NCBI GenBank assembly: GCA_903884005.1
Contig: CAISDA010000005.1
Location: 1 to 64,000, forward strand
Direction: 5' to 3'
DNA from: an uncultured Ignavibacteriota bacterium
Lineage (GTDB): Bacteria > Bacteroidota > Ignavibacteria > UBA10030 > UBA8401
DNA length: 64,000 nucleotides
The stretch's first letter is position 1, and the number at the start of each line of letters is the position of its first letter. A program made the translations under genes and the position numbers. The notes beneath the pieces were generated by a model. The model was not told the DNA's origin and made no database searches. It worked only from the letters and a program-made list of their open reading frames with translations. Positions 59,516 through 64,000 of the stretch are shown piece by piece.

Positions 59516-61426
59516 TCATTTCATGACGATCAATTTTCGCGTCTGCGAAAACCCACCCGCCGTGAGTGTGTAAAAATACACGCCGCTCGACATGCGAGAG
59601 GCGTCCATTGTCACGCTGTACCGTCCGGCACCTTGCGGCGCATCGACCAGTATCCGCACTTCCCTGCCCATGATGTCGAACACGCGCAGCGTCGCATGGG
59701 CGGGCGCCGAGAGCGTGTACGAGATGATGGTCGACGGATTGAACGGGTTCGGATAATTCGACATCAATTCAAAACGCGCCGGGGCTGATTCGCTGCGTTC
59801 GGGTGCCGCCGCCACACCCAGCACAGCATCGGGAGACAGCACACGGTTCACCATCACCATCATCGCGTCGGCCACCACATAGCGCCCCGGTTCGAGCTGC
59901 GAATTGTCCAACTTCACCACCGTGCGCACGCCGGCCTGCAGCTTCACCGTCCCCACTTTATACCATCCCTTTTTTGTCAGGTCGCTTTGATCCACAATAA
60001 CGGACATGGAATCGTGATCGGAGTAGAGCGTATAGCGCGCATGCGCGGTCCATGGCGTATTGGGAACACGATAGGCGTAGACGTCATAGTTGGCTGTTGT
60101 CGGAACCGTCCACCGATACACAATGGACGCGGCTGTGACCGTGTCGGAGGTTCGCATGACGGCGCCTTTGAATCCCTTCATCTGGTACGGCGACCATGCG
60201 CCCGAAGACGAAGCGCCCGGATCATCTTCATTCACGATCAGTGCGGCGGGGCGCCAGGCCGAATGGCCGCGGTCGGGTACGATCGCATGCTGCTTGTAGT
60301 ATGTCGCCTTCAGCGTGTCGCCGAGCCGATTGTTGTTCTTGCGCAATCCCTCGTAGTAGAAAAACGCCTCGCCGTTGACACCGTTGTCACGATTCGCCTT
60401 CACCGCCTGCAGCAGATAGTCGGGCGCCATTACGTATTCCGTCGAACCGGTTCCGAGATTCATGAGAATGCCGGGAAACAATTTCGACTTATTGGCGGAT
60501 CCCACAAGGCTCAGGGATTGGTACAACTCGTAGGAATAGTCTGCAAACGAGTACCGATAGAGCTGCGGGATGTAGTGGTCGGGAATTCCCATGAGAAGCC
60601 AGTTGTATGAGTCCTGCAGGTATTCCTGATAGGACCAGGGGTACTGCGACGGGCTGGAGGCAACGACCAGATGACCGCTTTGTTTTTTGATGAATGTGCG
60701 AACGCCGGCATACCACTGATTCATTTTGTCGGCACGCCATCGCATCCACGCCGCGTCTGTGAATACGGACGGCGGTGCGCTTCCCGCATGGTCCGCCTTA
60801 TAGAGGGCAACGGTGACCGAATCGTATCCGCCCTCGACAGGCATGGCGGGGATCCGGTCCGAAAATTCGACGCCGTCCACATCATACTTCACGATGACTT
60901 CTTTGATCAGCGAATTCATAAATGTTTGAACATCCGGGTTCACCGCAGACATCCAGTCGAATCCGTTCTTGTTGCAGATCTGTCCGTCGGCCGAGCGGAG
61001 AGCCCACGACGGATATTTCGCAAGGATGTGTCCGCCGCGAGGGAAACTATTGTCCGAATACCATGCGGCGAAGCCGTATTCAAACCAGGGATAGACCTCG
61101 ATGCCGACGCGGTGCGCCTCGATGACGACACGGTCGAGCGGGTCGCGTCCCTTGAATTGCGCATGGATCGATTGTCCGAACATGCTGTCCATGACGGCGC
61201 TTTGATACTGTGTGTAGGCGCCATTCCACACCACGGTGAGAACGGCATTGACACCGATGGAAGCAAGATAATCCATTGCATCGGCGATGTTTTGGTCGGA
61301 GAACAGCACATTGCTGTCCACATTCGTCAGTTTCACTCCGCGAAATTCCTCGAGCTGCTGCGGCAGTACAGGCGCAGCGCACAACAACACTGCCGCAAGA
61401 AGAGCACAATACGTTCTTGATACCAT
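59516..61426 (-). CDS. GHL10-type glycoside hydrolase with T9SS sorting domain (paralogue 1)
   Basis: About 636 residues. Signal peptide to residue 22. The catalytic part is a GHL10/DUF187 TIM barrel, as in YngK: EEFRGVKLTNVDSNVLFSDQ, IEVYPWFEYGFAAWYSDN, DVDGVEFSDRIPAMPVEGGY and DHYIPQLYRYSFADYSYEL. A beta-rich domain like the golvesin/xly type follows (YDVYAYRVPNTPWTAHARYT), and the Por sorting domain ends the protein (NYPNPFNPSTIISYTLSAPA). ATG 61426 has AGGGAG four bases before it; the 25 codons upstream are translated repeat H. Substrate unknown. Confidence 0.88.
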   Translation of the reverse strand: MVSRTYCALLAAVLLCAAPVLPQQLEEFRGVKLTNVDSNVLFSDQNIADAMDYLASIGVNAVLTVVWNGAYTQYQSAVMDSMFGQSIHAQFKGRDPLDRVVIEAHRVGIEVYPWFEYGFAAWYSDNSFPRGGHILAKYPSWALRSADGQICNKNGFDWMSAVNPDVQTFMNSLIKEVIVKYDVDGVEFSDRIPAMPVEGGYDSVTVALYKADHAGSAPPSVFTDAAWMRWRADKMNQWYAGVRTFIKKQSGHLVVASSPSQYPWSYQEYLQDSYNWLLMGIPDHYIPQLYRYSFADYSYELYQSLSLVGSANKSKLFPGILMNLGTGSTEYVMAPDYLLQAVKANRDNGVNGEAFFYYEGLRKNNNRLGDTLKATYYKQHAIVPDRGHSAWRPAALIVNEDDPGASSSGAWSPYQMKGFKGAVMRTSDTVTAASIVYRWTVPTTANYDVYAYRVPNTPWTAHARYTLYSDHDSMSVIVDQSDLTKKGWYKVGTVKLQAGVRTVVKLDNSQLEPGRYVVADAMMVMVNRVLSPDAVLGVAAAPERSESAPARFELMSNYPNPFNPSTIISYTLSAPAHATLRVFDIMGREVRILVDAPQGAGRYSVTMDASRMSSGVYFYTLTAGGFSQTRKLIVMK

Positions 61427-61436
61427 GAAACTCCCT

Positions 61437-61536
61437 AATAATTCGCACCGCTTCGCGGTGCAGGCGAGATGCCATCCCGCCCTACTGTGCTGCGATTCCA
61501 CAACTATTGATCAATGATCCCGAGTGACTGTACAGC
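61437..61536 (+). repeat. Dispersed palindromic repeat, copy H
   Basis: First stem GCACCGC-ttc-GCGGTGC is perfect; second stem is GGCGAGATgccATCCCGCC with one mismatch. Terminal repeats are weak (TAATTCGC on the left, GAGTGACT on the right). It lies between the first two GHL10 paralogues. Confidence 0.75.
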
Positions 61537-61562
61537 GCAGAAATTGTTTTCATGAGCAACCG

Positions 61563-63446
61563 TTATTTCAACAGCAGCATCTTGCGCGATTGGACGAACG
61601 ATCCCGCCGTGAGCATGCAAATGTAGACTCCGCTCGAGAGCGCCGACGCGTCGAAGTGCACTGCATACTTTCCCGCAGGCTCGGTTTCGTTGACAAGCGT
61701 GGCCACCGTGCGCCCAAGCACATCATGCACGGAGAGCAGCACGGTCTCTCGTTGAGCAAGAGAGTACGACACCGTGGTGGACGGATTGAACGGATTGGGA
61801 TAAATGCCGGACAATTCACATTTCTCGGGTACGGCGCCGGGTTCGTGAAATTGCCGGTCGACCGAAAGCACAACTTCCGGAGATAAGGCGCGGTTCACCA
61901 GCAGCATCACCGCATCGGCGGTGACGTACCGCCCCGGTTCCAGCTTGCTGTTGTCGATCTTCATGACCGGCCGCGTTCCCGCCTCGCGGTACACCGTCCC
62001 AATTTTCTGCCATCCTTTTTTCGTGAGATCGCTTTGGTCGACTGTTACCTTTACAGAATCCTTCTGCGAGTAGAGCGTATAGACAGCCTGCTGCGTCCAC
62101 GGTGTGTTCGGAACGGAATATGCATAGACGTCGTAGTATGCAGCGGTGCTGATGGCGAACGAGTACACAATGGAGGCCGCATTCAGCGTATCGGCGGTGC
62201 GGAGGATCGCCCCCTGATATCCCTTCATCGAATATGTCTGCCAAGCGCCCGATGTGCGCGCGTCGGCGTCTGTCTCATTCTGGATCTGCGCCTTCGGTCT
62301 CCATAATTTCCCATTGCGATACGGCAGACGGGCAGGCGTTTTATACTGGCCATTCTTGAGGAAAGTGCCGACGCGGTCCGCATTGGCGCGCAATCCTTCG
62401 TAAAAGAACTGGCACTCCCCCTTCACGCCTTTGGCGCGATTCGCCGAGATCATCTGCCCAAGGAATGTCGTATCGACAACATATGTTCCGACTCTGGAAA
62501 GAATGCCGGCGGCATACGCGGATGGATTCAGCCGTCCGATATCGCTCCAGGATTGATTGAGCGCATACGTGTAGTCGGAAATATTATACTGGTAGAGCTG
62601 CGGGATCAAATTATCGGCGAGTCCCAATTGCATCCACTTCTTCGAGTCCTGCAGCAGCTGCGGATAGCCCCAGCTGTTCGGCGTCGGTGCAACAGAAAGG
62701 ATCATGTTGGCGCTCCGCGCCTTGACTGAATCGCGCAGCGCGGCAAGATACTGCGTCATCTTGTCTGCGCGCCACTGCATCCACGCCGCATTATTATAAT
62801 CGGTCGGTGGGACGGCTCCGGCATGCTCCGCCTTGTAGATGGCAACGGTCACCGAGTCGTACCCGCCTTCAACAGGCATGGCAGGCAGGCGGTCGTCGCC
62901 CTGTATACCGTCGACGTCGTACGTGTCCATCACCTCGGTCAACAGCGAGGTCATGAATCGCTGCGGACCAGGATTGATGGCGGACATCCAATCGAATCCA
63001 TTGTCGACGACCAACGCACCCCCGCTGGTTTTCAATGCCCATGCGGGATACTTGGCAATGATGTGGCCGCCATTCAAACTGTATGAGGTCGAGAATCCGA
63101 ATTCAAACCAGGGTATCACTTCAATGCCGTTGCGATGCGCTTCGATGATCAATCGGGATAGAAAGTCGCGGTTGACGAATGGCGACGACGGCAGCACCGC
63201 TTCCCCGAATTCCCGTTTCATCACCGGGCTGGGATACAGCGTGTATCCCTTGTTATAGACAACCGGAAAGACGACGTTCACGCCGATCGACGCAAGATAG
63301 TCCATCGCATCGATGATGCCCTGGTCCGAGGAAAGGACATTGCTGTCCACGTTCGTTATCCAGACGCCACGGAGTTCATCGGCCACTTGCGCCGTGAGCG
63401 TCAGGGAACAACAACCAAGCATACAGAGAACTACAAATCGCTTCAC
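61563..63446 (-). CDS. GHL10-type glycoside hydrolase with T9SS sorting domain (paralogue 2)
   Basis: 627 residues with the same plan as the neighbour: signal peptide (1-19), barrel with DELRGVWITNVDSNVLSSDQ, IEVIPWFEFGFSTSYSLNGG, DVDGIQGDDRLPAMPVEGGY, then the golvesin-like domain (YDVYAYSVPNTPWTQQAVYT) and the Por domain (IYPNPFNPSTTVSYSLAQRE). The two proteins are clearly paralogues by tandem duplication. At the position EFSDR of paralogue 1 this one has QGDDR, so substrate use may differ. Confidence 0.88.
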   Translation of the reverse strand: MKRFVVLCMLGCCSLTLTAQVADELRGVWITNVDSNVLSSDQGIIDAMDYLASIGVNVVFPVVYNKGYTLYPSPVMKREFGEAVLPSSPFVNRDFLSRLIIEAHRNGIEVIPWFEFGFSTSYSLNGGHIIAKYPAWALKTSGGALVVDNGFDWMSAINPGPQRFMTSLLTEVMDTYDVDGIQGDDRLPAMPVEGGYDSVTVAIYKAEHAGAVPPTDYNNAAWMQWRADKMTQYLAALRDSVKARSANMILSVAPTPNSWGYPQLLQDSKKWMQLGLADNLIPQLYQYNISDYTYALNQSWSDIGRLNPSAYAAGILSRVGTYVVDTTFLGQMISANRAKGVKGECQFFYEGLRANADRVGTFLKNGQYKTPARLPYRNGKLWRPKAQIQNETDADARTSGAWQTYSMKGYQGAILRTADTLNAASIVYSFAISTAAYYDVYAYSVPNTPWTQQAVYTLYSQKDSVKVTVDQSDLTKKGWQKIGTVYREAGTRPVMKIDNSKLEPGRYVTADAVMLLVNRALSPEVVLSVDRQFHEPGAVPEKCELSGIYPNPFNPSTTVSYSLAQRETVLLSVHDVLGRTVATLVNETEPAGKYAVHFDASALSSGVYICMLTAGSFVQSRKMLLLK

Positions 63447-63459
63447 GCCAACTCCATTG

Positions 63460-64000
63460 TCATTGTGTCACAGAGGGAAAATCCGCATGCTCTTTATACA
63501 GTGTTTTGAAAAATGCGGGATATCGTTTCAATCCTTCATAGAAAAAAAATACTTCGCCGCGAATTCCGTTGCGACGGTTTTCTTCGATCATCTGCCGAAG
63601 CAATGATTCGGACGGATAGTAGCTGCCGACCTTCAGCAGAATGCCCGGGTAGCAGCGATCGCGTTTGTCCCGATCCACCTGACCGGCGTATATGGCGTGC
63701 AGCTCGCTGCAATACGGAGCCATGTCGTAGCGATAGACTTGGGGAATGACAAGGTCCGCATAGCCGCCATTGATCCATGCCGGCCAATCCTGCAGGTACT
63801 CTTCCTTGCTCCACGGGTAGATGCTCGGCGCCATCGTGACAAGAATATCGCGGTTGAATGCTTTCACCGTACGATAGAGGCGTTTCATGAATACATTCAA
63901 CAGATCAGCACGCCACTGCACCCATGCCGTATCCCGGCAGTCGGCCGGAGGGTTGTGTCCGTTGTGGTCCGCACGGTAGAAGCCGACGGTCACACTGTCG
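63460..64000 (-). CDS. GHL10-type glycoside hydrolase (paralogue 3), 5' end outside the window
   Basis: The visible 178 or so residues are the C-terminal half of the barrel: DSVTVGFYRADHNGHNPPAD, VTMAPSIYPWSKEEYLQDWP and ADLVIPQVYRYDMAPYCSEL. The protein stops soon after the barrel (FPSVTQ), so unlike its neighbours it has no golvesin-like or sorting domain. It is followed 13 bp later by paralogue 2, and the two are probably cotranscribed. Confidence 0.85.
   Translation of the reverse strand, partial: DSVTVGFYRADHNGHNPPADCRDTAWVQWRADLLNVFMKRLYRTVKAFNRDILVTMAPSIYPWSKEEYLQDWPAWINGGYADLVIPQVYRYDMAPYCSELHAIYAGQVDRDKRDRCYPGILLKVGSYYPSESLLRQMIEENRRNGIRGEVFFFYEGLKRYPAFFKTLYKEHADFPSVTQ

Overview
The window is about 64 kb of a moderately GC-rich bacterial chromosome, read almost entirely on the minus strand. 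Three features point to the FCB superphylum, most likely the Ignavibacteria/Chlorobi side. Two complete exported proteins end in a type IX secretion (Por) sorting domain with the NYPNPFNP signature. The respiratory complex I operon has the 11-subunit order nuoABCDHIJKLMN without nuoEFG. Shine-Dalgarno sequences are clear at several genes, which is less usual in Bacteroidales. Genus-level placement is not possible from this sequence alone.

Layout, left to right. 0-1.3 kb: a truncated tyrosine recombinase beside tRNA-Pro, probably the remnant of an element integrated at that tRNA. 1.3-6.6 kb: clpB and dnaK, with inverted repeats but no CIRCE upstream of dnaK. 6.6-10 kb: birA, coaX, yraN and sdaA. 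10-10.8 kb: a decayed segment holding a hicB relic with an in-frame stop and a DUF2339 fragment, between two near-identical terminators. 10.8-21.6 kb: the nuo operon. 21.8-26.5 kb: a membrane TPR protein, tRNA-Arg, a Met-rich double-PDZ periplasmic protein, a hydrolase, a lipoprotein and an O-methyltransferase. 26.6-35.3 kb: carB, then a tight run of genes with a URO-D-family protein, acpS, a HAD phosphatase, aroQ, four proteins of unknown function and a NamZ-like muramidase. 35.4-45.9 kb: rarD, yedK, a brnTA module whose toxin ends early, an APC permease, a membrane polyferredoxin next to a DUF362 protein, and a tricorn-type S41 protease. 46.3-53.7 kb: a glycan-use cluster with a sugar ABC importer (binding protein and two permeases, no ATPase), an unusual HAD phosphatase and a GH38 alpha-mannosidase. 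53.8-64 kb: a large exported repeat protein, a DUF5009 membrane acyltransferase and three tandem GHL10-type glycosidase paralogues, the last cut by the window edge.

The most distinctive feature is a family of short non-coding repeats. I count at least seven clear copies and two degenerate ones (near 1.2, 4.1, 8.3, 10.4, 24.1, 41.3, 46.1, 50.6 and 61.5 kb). Each carries one or two hairpins built on a GCACCGC/GCGGTGC stem and a GGGCGAGAT/ATCTCGCCC stem, and the better copies have terminal inverted repeats close to AGTAACTCGC/GCGAGTTACT. All copies lie between genes and in one orientation. This looks like a MITE- or REP-type family; I see no transposase for it in the window. Several apparent upstream gene extensions are translations of these repeats or of tRNAs, and I shortened those genes to better starts.
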